From Jejuia sp049889775 (GTDB lineage Bacteria > Bacteroidota > Bacteroidia > Flavobacteriales > Flavobacteriaceae), in the NCBI GenBank assembly GCA_049889775.1, contig JBMHCT010000011.1, forward strand, positions 416,385 through 480,384: 64,000 nucleotides of DNA, read 5' to 3'. The first letter of the stretch is position 1; each line of letters begins with the position of its first letter. A program made the translations under genes and the position numbers. Positions 8,485 to 17,783 of the stretch are shown here, one piece after another. The notes beneath the pieces are model-generated. The model saw nothing but the letters and a program-made list of their open reading frames with translations. It was not told the origin of the DNA and did no database searches.

Positions 8485-11265
8485 ATGAACTACAACGATT
8501 ACATCAAAGAAATCGAAGAAAGAAAAGCTTTAGGCCTACATCCTAAGCCAATAGATGGTGCTGAATTAACAAGCGAAATTATAACGCTCATTAAAGATTC
8601 TGGTAATCCTCAAAGAGAAGATGCACTTAATTTTTTTATTTATAATACCCTACCAGGAACCACGAGTGCTGCAGGTGTAAAGGCTAAATTTTTAAAAGAG
8701 ATTATTCTTGGTGAGTCTGTTGTTGAAGAAATTACGCCTGAATTTGCTTTTGAACAATTATCGCATATGAAGGGAGGCCCTTCAATTGAGGTATTACTCG
8801 ATTTAGTTTTAGATCAAAAAGACATTGCTATAGCTACAAAAGCTGCAGAAGTGTTGAAAACACAGGTATTCTTATACGAAGCGGATACAGAAAGATTAGA
8901 AGATGCCATGAAAAAAGGGTGTCCAATTTCAAAGGGTATTATAGAAAGCTATGCTAAAGCTGAGTTTTTTACTGAATTACCAGAGGTAGAAGAAGAAATT
9001 GAGGTTGTAACTTATATAGCTGGTGTTGGAGATATTTCTACAGATTTATTATCACCTGGTGCTGATGCGCATTCGCGTTCTGATAGAGAATTACATGGTC
9101 AATGTATTTTTGAGCACAATAAAGAGATGCAACAAGAAGTACTGGCTTTAAAAGAGCAACATCCTGATAAGCGTATCATGTTAATTGCAGAAAAAGGAAC
9201 AATGGGTGTAGGATCGTCGCGTATGTCGGGTGTAAACAACGTAGCACTTTGGACAGGGGTTCCTTCTTCACCATATGTGCCTTTTATTAATATTGCGCCT
9301 GTAATTGCAGGAACAAATGGTATTGCACCAATTTTCTTAACAACTGTTGGTGTAACTGGTGGTATTGGTATCGATCTTAAAAACTGGGTAAAGCAAAAAG
9401 ACGAAAATGGTAACACGGTTGTTGATGCTGATGGCGAACCAATCTTAAAAGAGGTATATTCTGTTGCTACAGGAACAGTACTCACCATAAATACAAAAGA
9501 GAAAAAATTATATAACGGAGATCAAGAACTAAAAGATATTTCAGCTGCTTTAACGCCTCAAAAAATGGAGTTTATAAAAGCAGGTGGCTCATATGCCGTT
9601 GTATTTGGTAAAAAATTACAAACCTTCGCTTGTAAAGCTTTAGGTATTGATATTCCTCAGGTGTATGCCCCTTCAAAAGAAATTTCAATTGAAGGTCAAG
9701 GTTTAACGGCTGTGGAGAAAATTTTCAATAAAAATGCTGTTGGAACTACTCCAGGTAAAACATTGCATTCTGGTTCTAATGTGCGTGTTGAGGTGAATAT
9801 CGTAGGATCTCAAGATACTACAGGTTTAATGACCTCTCAGGAATTAGAAATGATGGCAGCCACTGTAATTTCTCCAATTGTAGATGCAGGTTATCAATCG
9901 GGTTGTCATACCGCTTCGGTTTGGGATGATAAATCTAAAGCGAATATCCCACGTTTGATGCAATTTATGAATGATTTCGGATTAATCACGGGTCGTGATC
10001 CAAAAGGACATTATCACGCCATGACCGATGTAATTCACAAGGTGTTGAATGACATTACCGTTGATGATTGGGATATCATTATTGGTGGAGATTCTCATAC
10101 ACGTATGTCTAAAGGTGTTGCTTTTGGTGCCGATTCAGGTACTGTAGCTTTGGCCTTAGCGACTGGTGAAGCTACAATGCCAATTCCAGAATCTGTAAAG
10201 GTGACGTTTAAAGGAGACATGAGAAGTTTTATGGATTTCCGTGATGTGGTACATGCTACACAGCAACAAATGCTAAAGCAATTTGATGGTGAAAACGTAT
10301 TCCAAGGTCGTGTTATCGAAGTACATATCGGAACGTTAACATCAGATCAAGCCTTCACATTCACAGATTGGACTGCTGAAATGAAAGCCAAAGCTTCTAT
10401 TTGTATTTCAGAAGAAGAAACCTTAATCGAATCTTTAGAAATTGCAAGAGATCGTATCGATATCATGATTAAGAAAGGTATGGATAACGAAAAGCAAATG
10501 CTACAAGGTTTAGTGGATAAGGCTAATGCCAGAATAGAGGAGTTAAAGACTGGTAGTAAGCCAGCTTTAAAGCCAGATGCAGATGCTAAATATTATGCAG
10601 AAGTGGTGATTGATTTAGACGAAATTGCTGAACCAATGATTGCCGATCCTGATGTAAATAACGACGATGTTTCAAAACGTTACACACACGATACTATTCG
10701 TCCATTATCATATTACGGAGGGACTAAAAAAGTTGATTTAGGTTTCGTAGGATCGTGTATGGTGCATAAAGGCGATATGAAGATTTTAGCGCAAATGCTT
10801 AAAAATATTGAAGCGCAAACAGGAAAAGTTGAATTTAAAGCACCTTTAGTAGTGGCGCCTCCTACGTATAATATTGTGGATGAGTTGAAAGCCGAAGGCG
10901 ATTGGGAAGTATTACAAAAATATTCAGGGTTTGAATTTGATGATAATGCACCAAAAGGGCTAGCGCGTACGAAGTATGAAAACATGCTGTACTTAGAGCG
11001 TCCAGGATGCAACTTATGTATGGGGAATCAAGAAAAGGCGGAGCCTGGAGATACCGTAATGGCAACATCTACACGTTTATTCCAAGGGCGTGTTGTTAAA
11101 GATTCAGGAGAAAAGAAAGGCGAGTCTTTATTGTCTTCAACGCCTGTGGTTGTATTATCTACTATTTTAGGAAGAACCCCAACTATGGAAGAGTATGAAG
11201 CAGCGGTTGATGGTATTGTATTAACCAAATTTAAGCCTTCACAAAAACAATTAGTAATGGCGTAA
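8485..11265 (+). CDS. acnB: Aconitate hydratase B (bifunctional aconitase / 2-methylisocitrate dehydratase)
   Basis: A 926-residue TCA-cycle enzyme interconverting citrate and isocitrate through a [4Fe-4S] cluster; AcnB enzymes also dehydrate 2-methylisocitrate. The order matches AcnB: HEAT-like N-terminal domain (about 1-160), swivel domain (about 165-370, with EKGTMGVGSSRMS), then the catalytic core. Cluster cysteines appear as GSCMVHKGD (about residue 755) and GCNLCMGNQ (about 842-850). The 183-base leader contains TATTTTGC-like boxes but no exact promoter consensus. A strong terminator follows. An unrelated AcnA-type aconitase lies 2.1 kb downstream. Confidence 0.96.
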   Translation: MNYNDYIKEIEERKALGLHPKPIDGAELTSEIITLIKDSGNPQREDALNFFIYNTLPGTTSAAGVKAKFLKEIILGESVVEEITPEFAFEQLSHMKGGPSIEVLLDLVLDQKDIAIATKAAEVLKTQVFLYEADTERLEDAMKKGCPISKGIIESYAKAEFFTELPEVEEEIEVVTYIAGVGDISTDLLSPGADAHSRSDRELHGQCIFEHNKEMQQEVLALKEQHPDKRIMLIAEKGTMGVGSSRMSGVNNVALWTGVPSSPYVPFINIAPVIAGTNGIAPIFLTTVGVTGGIGIDLKNWVKQKDENGNTVVDADGEPILKEVYSVATGTVLTINTKEKKLYNGDQELKDISAALTPQKMEFIKAGGSYAVVFGKKLQTFACKALGIDIPQVYAPSKEISIEGQGLTAVEKIFNKNAVGTTPGKTLHSGSNVRVEVNIVGSQDTTGLMTSQELEMMAATVISPIVDAGYQSGCHTASVWDDKSKANIPRLMQFMNDFGLITGRDPKGHYHAMTDVIHKVLNDITVDDWDIIIGGDSHTRMSKGVAFGADSGTVALALATGEATMPIPESVKVTFKGDMRSFMDFRDVVHATQQQMLKQFDGENVFQGRVIEVHIGTLTSDQAFTFTDWTAEMKAKASICISEEETLIESLEIARDRIDIMIKKGMDNEKQMLQGLVDKANARIEELKTGSKPALKPDADAKYYAEVVIDLDEIAEPMIADPDVNNDDVSKRYTHDTIRPLSYYGGTKKVDLGFVGSCMVHKGDMKILAQMLKNIEAQTGKVEFKAPLVVAPPTYNIVDELKAEGDWEVLQKYSGFEFDDNAPKGLARTKYENMLYLERPGCNLCMGNQEKAEPGDTVMATSTRLFQGRVVKDSGEKKGESLLSSTPVVVLSTILGRTPTMEEYEAAVDGIVLTKFKPSQKQLVMA

Positions 11266-11292
11266 TTGTCATTTTTAAATAAAAGTATGAAG

Positions 11293-11317
11293 CCCGAGTT
11301 TTGCTCGGGTTTTTTTT
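11293..11317 (+). terminator. Rho-independent terminator after acnB
   Basis: A perfect 6-bp stem, CCCGAG (11293-11298) and CTCGGG (11304-11309), with a 5-base loop and a tract of eight T residues, placed 27 bases after the acnB stop. Confidence 0.9.
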
Positions 11318-11430
11318 CGTCATTGCGAACGTAGAGAAGTAATCTCCTATCTGTCACTTCGAGTGTCCCGAACTTGTTTCGGGATGTATCGACAAGTTGG
11401 GCGTTCCCCACAAGGGGTCGGGCTTTCACT
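11318..11430. repeat. Cluster of dispersed intergenic repeat fragments
   Basis: Three repeat types lie end to end. 11318-11353 (GTCATTGCGAACGTAGAG...) is an inverted, diverged copy of 15815-15857. 11354-11394 contains the palindrome TCCCGAACTTGTTTCGGGA. 11399-11430 (GGGCGTTCCCC...GGTCGGGCTTTC) matches the start of the larger repeat at 63001. These are non-coding dispersed elements of the kind common in flavobacterial spacers. Confidence 0.7.
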
Positions 11431-11830
11431 ACTCAATCTTTTTCAAAGCGTCATCCTGTGTTTGTATGGATTAAAACTTCATTAATCTTTAAGTTTGAAT
11501 TTTAATGAAAAAGGAGAAGGAGGAACGACTGTGGCAATCTCATTAATTAGTAGCTCAAAATCTACTTAGTTATATATAGCTTTAAAAAAGGATTTCAAAC
11601 AAACCAGGTTGCTGAGCGAAGTCGAAGCACAATCCCTAACGCATCTGTTTGCTGGCTTATGTTTTAAACCTTAAATGTTGTTTTATTTTTGATGAGTTCA
11701 TTTACTGGTCTCGTGTATGAGCAGTAGCGTGGGTTAGAACTTAACTTAGCAAGTGCATTCCAAGCTTCAAATCCGCGAGGATTTTTCAGAAGTAGGCGAG
11801 AACAAGCAATTACTTGTAGCCATCTTAAGT
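11431..11830. other. Spacer between acnB and the HNH gene
   Basis: No credible gene. A short piece at 11627-11647 (CACAATCCCTAACGCATCTG) matches the CAATCCCTAACGC end of the repeat at 63001-63130, so this spacer probably holds a decayed, interrupted copy of that element together with 11399-11430. The rest has no structure I can support. Confidence 0.55.
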
Positions 11831-13084
11831 TTACAATGAATTAAATTTTTCTTTTGTTAATAAGCGTAATATATTTTTATCTTTTTCCGAATAACCTGTT
11901 CGGTCAAAATTGAATTGGTTAAGAATGCTTTCTACTTCGTCACTTGCGAACATACTCAACTTTATTAGCATTCCGTATTCGTCATCTTCTATGTCTTCTG
12001 GAACCTTAAAAAAACCAATGGATTTACTTCGAAAAATGAATTTATTAAATTCCTGTTGCTCAATTCCAACCATTTCTGTAGTGGTTTTTAAATCATTATA
12101 AATTGATTTTTCAAATAGATTTTCATCAAAACCTTTAAAAGCTTTACCTATATATTTCAGTGTGTTAATTCCATCACGAATGTCGGAAAATGACATAGCA
12201 TTATGCATTTCTAAAGTTTCATAGGGAAACTCCTTTTGTATTTCAGGTTGGATAGATTCTTCGTCGTTGTTTTTCCAGTTTAGAACATCTTCTGTCCATT
12301 GTTCCAAAAGTTCACGCCATTGCGACCAATTTTTAGATTCAATAGATTTTGGAATTACTTCATTTTCCAAATCATCAATTATTCTTTCTTCAGACCAATC
12401 AGCTTGTTTTAATGCCTTTACATAATTGTTTAGAATTATTGAACCTTTTTTATTATCCCAATACGAAAACCTGTTTCTGCAGATACCTTTTATATATGCC
12501 ATTTTCTTTTTTAGTTCAGGCATGTTTTTTAGAGCACAAATTCCACCAACTTTGTCAAATGCTTGTTCAACACTTTCTTTAGTGATATTGCCATCTTCAT
12601 CAAAAACAAGATATTTTTTGTTAGCAATATCGATTGCTTCTAAAATGTCTTCAATTGGAAATTTCTTGATTAATTTATCTAATGATTTAAGTCCATTTTC
12701 ATTAAGCGAATATGGGTTCATCATTGAAGCCCAATAATCACTTACCATAGTGACTTTTTCATCCTCGAATTCAGTTAACGATTTTTTCCATTCGAGCATT
12801 AATTCAAGTTGTTCTCTTCTTTCCTGAATTATTTCTAATTGTTTTCGCTGTTTTTGAATGGCTGTATCATCTGTCAACAATCGAGCTTTTTTACCTCTGT
12901 TACAATCAAAACAACTTGTGATTAGGTTGATTATTTCGTTTGTTCCGCCATTAGCTACCGGGTCAATATGGTCAACCTCAAGTACTACATCCGGTGCTTT
13001 ATTTCCACAATATTGACATTGGAATTTATCTCTTTTAAATACTTCAAACCGTATTTTTTTTGAAAGTGATTTTCTTTTTGTCAT
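11831..13084 (-). CDS. HNH endonuclease family protein
   Basis: A 417-residue protein. The N-terminal HNH module (about residues 10-70) has zinc-binding pairs CQYC and CFDC around VDHIDPVANGGTNEIINLI, i.e. the DH...N core of a beta-beta-alpha-metal nuclease. A coiled-coil stretch follows (about 75-110), then an uncharacterised, largely helical C-terminal region of about 300 residues. It lies alone, on the opposite strand, between acnB and acnA with long spacers on both sides, so it may be an acquired gene. Nuclease chemistry is predicted from the motif; the C-terminal part is unassigned. A role in host defence is possible but not shown. Confidence 0.85.
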   Translation of the reverse strand: MTKRKSLSKKIRFEVFKRDKFQCQYCGNKAPDVVLEVDHIDPVANGGTNEIINLITSCFDCNRGKKARLLTDDTAIQKQRKQLEIIQERREQLELMLEWKKSLTEFEDEKVTMVSDYWASMMNPYSLNENGLKSLDKLIKKFPIEDILEAIDIANKKYLVFDEDGNITKESVEQAFDKVGGICALKNMPELKKKMAYIKGICRNRFSYWDNKKGSIILNNYVKALKQADWSEERIIDDLENEVIPKSIESKNWSQWRELLEQWTEDVLNWKNNDEESIQPEIQKEFPYETLEMHNAMSFSDIRDGINTLKYIGKAFKGFDENLFEKSIYNDLKTTTEMVGIEQQEFNKFIFRSKSIGFFKVPEDIEDDEYGMLIKLSMFASDEVESILNQFNFDRTGYSEKDKNILRLLTKEKFNSL

Positions 13085-13384
13085 TTATTTAACTGTTGTC
13101 GTCCTTGATATTGCCTAAAGTGTTCATGGATATGCGCCGTTAGTAATGGTTTATATCCGCTAGTAAACGAATTTCGTTAATTTTTCTGACAAATTCAAGT
13201 AATTTGGTGTAAGACTTAAAAACCAGAAAGGCTATTTATTGTACCTTTTTGTAAAGCAATTGTTCGTATAGATTTCGTTATGCATATCATAAAAGAAGTT
13301 TATTTCTTATCGTTTCAAACCGTACTCTAATTTTGTATATTGTTGAACCTTAAATGATGAGGTAAAATTTAATAAATATAGGTT
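13085..13384. promoter_or_regulatory. Spacer between HNH gene and acnA, with candidate acnA -7 box
   Basis: No gene is seen. TAATTTTG at 13328-13335 matches the TAnnTTTG -7 element and would give an acnA leader of about 45 bases; there is no good TTG at the expected -33 position. The remainder is AT-rich sequence serving the divergent HNH and acnA genes. Confidence 0.5.
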
Positions 13385-15652
13385 ATGACATTTGATATAG
13401 ATATGATAAAAGGGGTTTACGCGCAAATGAAAGAGCGTGTAGATGCTGCTAGAGACATAGTTGGTAAACCATTAACACTTTCCGAAAAAATATTATACAA
13501 TCATCTTTGGGATGGAATGCCAACAAAAGCTTTTGTGAGAGGTAAAGATTATGTGGATTTTGCTCCGGACAGAATAGCATGTCAGGATGCAACAGCGCAA
13601 ATGGCATTATTACAATTTATGCAAGCTGGTAAGAATAAAGTAGCGGTACCAACTACGGTGCATTGTGATCATTTAATTCAAGCAAAATCAGGTGCAGCAG
13701 TAGATTTAAAACATGCCAATACTGTAAGTAGTGAAGTTTTTGATTTCTTGGAGTCTGTTTCTAACAAATACGGTATCGGTTTTTGGAAACCAGGTGCAGG
13801 AATTATACATCAAGTAGTTTTAGAAAATTATGCATTTCCTGGAGGAATGATGATTGGTACGGACTCACATACCGTAAATGCTGGTGGTTTAGGAATGGTG
13901 GCCATAGGTGTTGGTGGTGCTGATGCGGTAGATGTAATGGCAGGTATGGCTTGGGAATTAAAATTTCCAAAGTTAATAGGTGTAAAGTTAACGGGTAAAT
14001 TATCTGGATGGACAGCCCCTAAAGATGTGATTTTAAAAGTAGCTGAGATTCTTACAGTAAAAGGAGGAACAGGAGCTATCGTAGAATATTTTGGTCCAGG
14101 TGCTTTGGCAATGTCTTGTACAGGAAAAGGAACCATCTGCAACATGGGTGCTGAGATTGGAGCAACAACATCAACATTTGGTTACGACGAATCTATGGAT
14201 CGCTATTTGCGAGCTACGGATAGAGAAGGAGTGGCAGATGCCGCGAACGAAGTAGCACCTTATTTAACCGCAGATCCAGAGGTTTATGAAAATCCAGAGC
14301 AGTATTTTGATCAAGTTATTGAAATTAATCTATCAGAATTAGGCCCACTATTAAACGGTCCGTTTACACCAGATTTATCCACGGAAGTAGGTTCAGATAT
14401 GACTAAGAAGGCAACTGATAACGATTGGCCATTAAAGGTGGAATGGGGATTGATTGGGTCTTGTACCAATTCATCTTATGAAGATTTATCACGAGCCTCG
14501 TCCATTGCACAACAAGCATTGGATAAAAATCTAAAAACCAAAGCAGAATTTGGAATTAATCCAGGATCTGAACAAGTGCGCTATACTGCGGAGCGTGACG
14601 GTATTTTGGAGGTTTTTGAAAAACTAGACGCTACTATTTTTACCAACGCATGCGGACCATGTATTGGGCAATGGGCAAGATATTCAGATCCTAAAAATGC
14701 ACCAAAAAATAGTATCGTGCATTCATTCAACAGAAACTTCGCAAAACGTGCTGATGGTAATCCAAACACGCATGCGTTTGTCGCGTCACCTGAATTAACT
14801 GCGGCTATCGCTATTGCAGGTCGCTTGGATTTTAATCCATTAAAAGATAAACTCATCAATGAGGATGGAGAAGAAGTAATGTTAGAAGAACCAACGGGAT
14901 GGGAATTACCACCAAAAGGTTTTGATGTGGAGGAAAACGGCTATTTAGAGCCTGTTGAAGATGGAAGTGGTGTAGAAGTTGTTGTAAACCCAACTTCAGA
15001 GCGTTTACAGTTGTTAACGCCGTTTGTGCCTCTGGGAGATTCTATTACTGGTGCTAAATTATTAATCAAAGCTTTTGGTAAATGTACTACAGATCATATT
15101 TCTATGGCAGGCCCTTGGTTACGTTTCAGAGGACATTTGGATAATATCGCAAACAATACGTTGATTGGAGCGGTGAACGCTTTCAACCAAAAAACAAATT
15201 TTGTTAAGAATCAATTAACTGGTGATTATGGCGGTGTGCCAGATGTTCAGCGTGCCTATAAAGCGGAAGGTATTAAAACCATTGTAGTTGGAGATCACAA
15301 CTACGGTGAAGGTTCTTCGAGAGAACATGCTGCAATGCAACCACGTCATTTAGGAGTTGCTGCGGTTATCGTAAAGTCTTTTGCGCGTATTCACGAAACC
15401 AATCTGAAAAAGCAAGGTATGTTAGGACTAACGTTTGCAAATGAAAACGACTACGATTTAATTCAAGAAGATGATACCTTCAACTTCTTAGACTTAAATG
15501 AATTTGCTCCTGATAAACAACTAACATTGGAAGCAGTACATGCTGATGGTAGTAAAGATATCATTAAGTTGAACCATTCATATAACGATGCTCAAATTGC
15601 ATGGTATAATGAAGGATCAGCGCTTAATTTGATAAAGAAGCAAAATGCTTAA
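13385..15652 (+). CDS. acnA: Aconitate hydratase, AcnA/mitochondrial type
   Basis: A 755-residue [4Fe-4S] aconitase of the mitochondrial-like group, the same reaction as AcnB but unrelated domain order. Catalytic domains come first, with VHCDHLIQA, IGTDSHTVNAGGLGM, GSCTNSSYEDLSRA and the cluster motif NACGPCIGQW (about residues 421-430). The swivel domain is C-terminal, with GDHNYGEGSSREHAAMQPRH (about 635-655). Length and motifs are full. It is monocistronic, followed by two terminators. Having both AcnA and AcnB at one locus suggests division of labour, for example growth phase or iron/oxidant conditions, but nothing here shows how they are regulated. Confidence 0.95.
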   Translation: MTFDIDMIKGVYAQMKERVDAARDIVGKPLTLSEKILYNHLWDGMPTKAFVRGKDYVDFAPDRIACQDATAQMALLQFMQAGKNKVAVPTTVHCDHLIQAKSGAAVDLKHANTVSSEVFDFLESVSNKYGIGFWKPGAGIIHQVVLENYAFPGGMMIGTDSHTVNAGGLGMVAIGVGGADAVDVMAGMAWELKFPKLIGVKLTGKLSGWTAPKDVILKVAEILTVKGGTGAIVEYFGPGALAMSCTGKGTICNMGAEIGATTSTFGYDESMDRYLRATDREGVADAANEVAPYLTADPEVYENPEQYFDQVIEINLSELGPLLNGPFTPDLSTEVGSDMTKKATDNDWPLKVEWGLIGSCTNSSYEDLSRASSIAQQALDKNLKTKAEFGINPGSEQVRYTAERDGILEVFEKLDATIFTNACGPCIGQWARYSDPKNAPKNSIVHSFNRNFAKRADGNPNTHAFVASPELTAAIAIAGRLDFNPLKDKLINEDGEEVMLEEPTGWELPPKGFDVEENGYLEPVEDGSGVEVVVNPTSERLQLLTPFVPLGDSITGAKLLIKAFGKCTTDHISMAGPWLRFRGHLDNIANNTLIGAVNAFNQKTNFVKNQLTGDYGGVPDVQRAYKAEGIKTIVVGDHNYGEGSSREHAAMQPRHLGVAAVIVKSFARIHETNLKKQGMLGLTFANENDYDLIQEDDTFNFLDLNEFAPDKQLTLEAVHADGSKDIIKLNHSYNDAQIAWYNEGSALNLIKKQNA

Positions 15653-15660
15653 ATAAATTT

Positions 15661-15687
15661 CCTGCAAGGTTTTATAAACCTTGTAGG
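15661..15687 (+). terminator. Hairpin after acnA, also found elsewhere in the window
   Basis: CCTGCAAGGTTT and AAACCTTGTAGG form a long stem around TAT, followed by TTTTCT. A near-identical hairpin occurs at 59547-59573, inside another repeat, so it may be a mobile hairpin element rather than a private terminator. Confidence 0.6.
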
Positions 15688-15708
15688 TTTTCTGGTAAAG
15701 AAAAAAAA

Positions 15709-15737
15709 ATCCAACGTGCAAACGTTGGATTTTTTGT
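15709..15737. terminator. Strong bidirectional terminator
   Basis: ATCCAACGT and AACGTTGGAT pair around a short loop, with an A tract before and T tract after. It lies between convergent acnA and the YtxH gene and can act on both strands. Confidence 0.85.
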
Positions 15738-15750
15738 TTATAAAGTTTTG

Positions 15751-15857
15751 TCATGCTGAACTTGATTCAGCATCTCATAGCATACTGACCTTATCAGTTT
15801 TGATAATATCATAACCCCAAGAGATTATTACGTCGCTACGCTCCTCATAATGACAGA
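15751..15857. repeat. Dispersed intergenic repeats
   Basis: 15753-15778 carries the palindrome TGCTGAACTTGATTCAGCA followed by TCTCAT; a close copy is at 60361-60385. 15815-15857 (GAGATTATTACGTCGCTACG...CATAATGACA) is an inverted, diverged relative of 11318-11353. Both are non-coding. Confidence 0.7.
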
Positions 15858-15873
15858 GTGTTTGCCTAATTTT

Positions 15874-16188
15874 TTAACTAGTCTGCTGTAACGTTCTATT
15901 CTTCTCTTTTAAAATTGCCAATTGCTTTTCTAAAAACGTAATGGCCTTTTCAGTTTTATGGCTTGCTTTTGAAGCAAAATCCTTTGCCTCTTCTTTAAAT
16001 TTTACCTTACCAGATTGGGCAGCTTTAGAAACATCCTCTTTAACTTCCTTAAAGTCTTGGGTTATTTGATCCTTTACCTGTTTCCCTTCTTTTTTAAGTT
16101 TATCTCTGGTAACTTTACCTTTCTCTGGAGCCAATAAAATGCCTATAGCCGCGCCAACCAATGCTCCTAAAACTATTTTATGTATCAT
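15874..16188 (-). CDS. YtxH domain protein
   Basis: A 104-residue protein with an N-terminal hydrophobic glycine/alanine segment (VLGALVGAAIGILLAPEKG) that is the YtxH signature, followed by a long charged amphipathic helix rich in Lys and Glu. Such proteins are small membrane-anchored, apolipoprotein-like helices, often linked to general stress; no enzymatic role is known. It is monocistronic and converges on acnA across a terminator. Confidence 0.85.
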   Translation of the reverse strand: MIHKIVLGALVGAAIGILLAPEKGKVTRDKLKKEGKQVKDQITQDFKEVKEDVSKAAQSGKVKFKEEAKDFASKASHKTEKAITFLEKQLAILKEKNRTLQQTS

Positions 16189-16296
16189 TTATTTTTCTTT
16201 TTATATTAAACCTACTTTACTTAATAAGTAGCGAAACTTATCGATTTGTTACAAACAAATTCAATGCCAAGTAATTAGAACCGATGATATTTAGTT

Positions 16297-16319
16297 AGCA
16301 CTTGTTTTTAACGAGTGCT
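16297..16319 (+). other. Small hairpin upstream of mazG
   Basis: AGCACT (16297-16302) and AGTGCT (16314-16319) pair around an 11-base loop. It lacks a T tract, so a terminator is doubtful. It lies in the 216-base spacer between the divergent YtxH and MazG genes and could be an operator or a leader structure. Confidence 0.3.
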
Positions 16320-16440
16320 ATTTGAGTTTTATATGGAAAGAAGCACCCGACATAGTCGAGCGCTAGCGTACAGAAACATTCAATTTTTATAAAAAGAAAT
16401 TTGAATGGCAAAAACACTTACTTTTACAAAAACTTCAAAC

Positions 16441-17214
16441 ATGAATTCCAGACAAGATCAGCTTAAAGCTTTTGATAGATTGTTAACCATAATGGATGAG
16501 TTGCGAGAGCAATGTCCGTGGGATAAAAAGCAAACCATGGAAACCTTACGGCATCTAACTATTGAAGAAACCTATGAGTTGGGTGATGCTATTTTAGATA
16601 ATGATTTGGAAGAGGTGAAAAAAGAGTTAGGCGATGTGTTGTTACACATTGTATTTTACTCTAAAATAGGCAGTGAAACCCAAGATTTTGATATTGCTGA
16701 TGTGTGTAATTCCATATGCGAAAAACTGATTAATAGACATCCGCACATTTATGGAGATGTAGATGTTGAAAATGAAGATGATGTAAAGCGTAACTGGGAA
16801 AATATAAAGCTTAAAGAGGGTAAGAAAAGTGTTCTGGAAGGGGTTCCAAGAAGTTTACCAGCATTGGTGAAAGCCAATAGAATTCAAGAAAAGGTTGCAG
16901 GTGTTGGTTTCGACTGGGAAAAACCAGAACAAGTTTGGGAAAAGGTGCAAGAAGAACTATCCGAATTTCAGGACGAAATAAAAGTAGGTAATCAAGATGC
17001 CATGGAAAGTGAATTTGGTGATGTGATGTTTTCTATGGTAAACTATGCTCGTTTTTTAAATATCAATCCTGAGAATGCCTTGGAACGGACTAACAAAAAG
17101 TTTTCAAAACGTTTTCAATATTTAGAATCTAAGGCTAAAGCACTAAATAAACCTTTAAAGGATATGACTTTAGCAGAAATGGATGGGTTTTGGGAAGAAG
17201 CTAAGAAATTGTAA
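16441..17214 (+). CDS. mazG: Nucleoside triphosphate pyrophosphohydrolase MazG
   Basis: A 257-residue house-cleaning enzyme hydrolysing NTPs to NMP and pyrophosphate. Two MazG modules are visible; the first contains CPWDKKQTMETL then EETYELGDAI and ELGDVLLH (the EExxE...ExxD metal site), the second FDWEKPEQVWEKVQEEL and EFGDVMFSMVNYARF. I prefer the start at 16441 (MNSRQDQL) over the in-frame ATG at 16405: homology begins there, and a near-consensus -7 element (GAAATTTG) sits right in front of 16405, too close to serve it. It is followed after three bases by a thioredoxin-like gene. Confidence 0.92.
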   Translation: MNSRQDQLKAFDRLLTIMDELREQCPWDKKQTMETLRHLTIEETYELGDAILDNDLEEVKKELGDVLLHIVFYSKIGSETQDFDIADVCNSICEKLINRHPHIYGDVDVENEDDVKRNWENIKLKEGKKSVLEGVPRSLPALVKANRIQEKVAGVGFDWEKPEQVWEKVQEELSEFQDEIKVGNQDAMESEFGDVMFSMVNYARFLNINPENALERTNKKFSKRFQYLESKAKALNKPLKDMTLAEMDGFWEEAKKL

Positions 17215-17217
17215 CAA

Positions 17218-17781
17218 ATGTCTTTCACTAAAGAAAGAATTAGAAATTTAATATTCTTATTGGTTATTGCCATTTTTCTAATACCGCAAACTAGATTACC
17301 AATTCAAGTGTTTTTGCATAAAGGATTAGCGCTTTTTAGTCCTTCAATAGAAGATACTTCAGAACGTAAACAATTAACCGATTATAAGTGGATTTTAAAA
17401 TCTAATAGCGATGCTATTTTAGAGTTTCAAAAATTAAAAGGAAAAGTAGTTTTTATCAATTTTTGGGCTACTTGGTGTCCACCTTGTATCGCCGAAATGT
17501 CTAGTATGCAAGCTTTGTATGAAGATTATAAGGGTAAAATTGAATTTCTGTTTGTCTCCAACGAAGACAAACAAGTCGTTACAGATTTTTTATTGAAAAA
17601 AGGATACTCATTTCCTGTTTATAAACCATTGACGTATTATCCAGAAGGACTAGAAGTTGATCAAATTCCCAGAACATTATTGATAAACGCAAAAGGTGAT
17701 ATCATTATCGATAAAACAGGTGCTGCCAACTGGAATTCGGATACTGTTAGAGAAACTATTAATAAATTACTGGAATACTAG
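17218..17781 (+). CDS. Membrane-anchored TlpA-like thioredoxin
   Basis: A 187-residue protein with one N-terminal membrane segment (IFLLVIAIFLIPQ, about residues 12-25) and a periplasmic thioredoxin fold. The active site is NFWATWCPPCIAEM (about residues 80-93), CPPC being typical of TlpA/ResA-like reductases that keep periplasmic cysteines reduced, for example for cytochrome c maturation. The cis-Pro region is DQIPRTLLINAKGDI. It is co-transcribed with mazG (three-base gap). The client is unknown; the multiheme cytochrome at 22.9 kb shows that c-type haem maturation occurs in this organism. Confidence 0.9.
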   Translation: MSFTKERIRNLIFLLVIAIFLIPQTRLPIQVFLHKGLALFSPSIEDTSERKQLTDYKWILKSNSDAILEFQKLKGKVVFINFWATWCPPCIAEMSSMQALYEDYKGKIEFLFVSNEDKQVVTDFLLKKGYSFPVYKPLTYYPEGLEVDQIPRTLLINAKGDIIIDKTGAANWNSDTVRETINKLLEY

Positions 17782-17783
17782 TT

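Noticed and set aside
9099..9488. Long antisense frame within acnB, and similar ones opposite acnA, crtI and the giant adhesin
   Set aside because: They are shadows of strongly coding sequence in another frame, with no own promoter or recognisable product.
11318..11830. Insertion sequence or prophage remnant between acnB and the HNH gene
   Set aside because: No transposase, integrase or target duplication is visible; the content is short dispersed non-coding repeats.
13120..13160. GCGCCGTTAG next to the HNH gene, reminiscent of an integron attC end
   Set aside because: The bases after GTT do not fit GTTRRRY, no paired arm is found, and no integrase or cassette array is visible.
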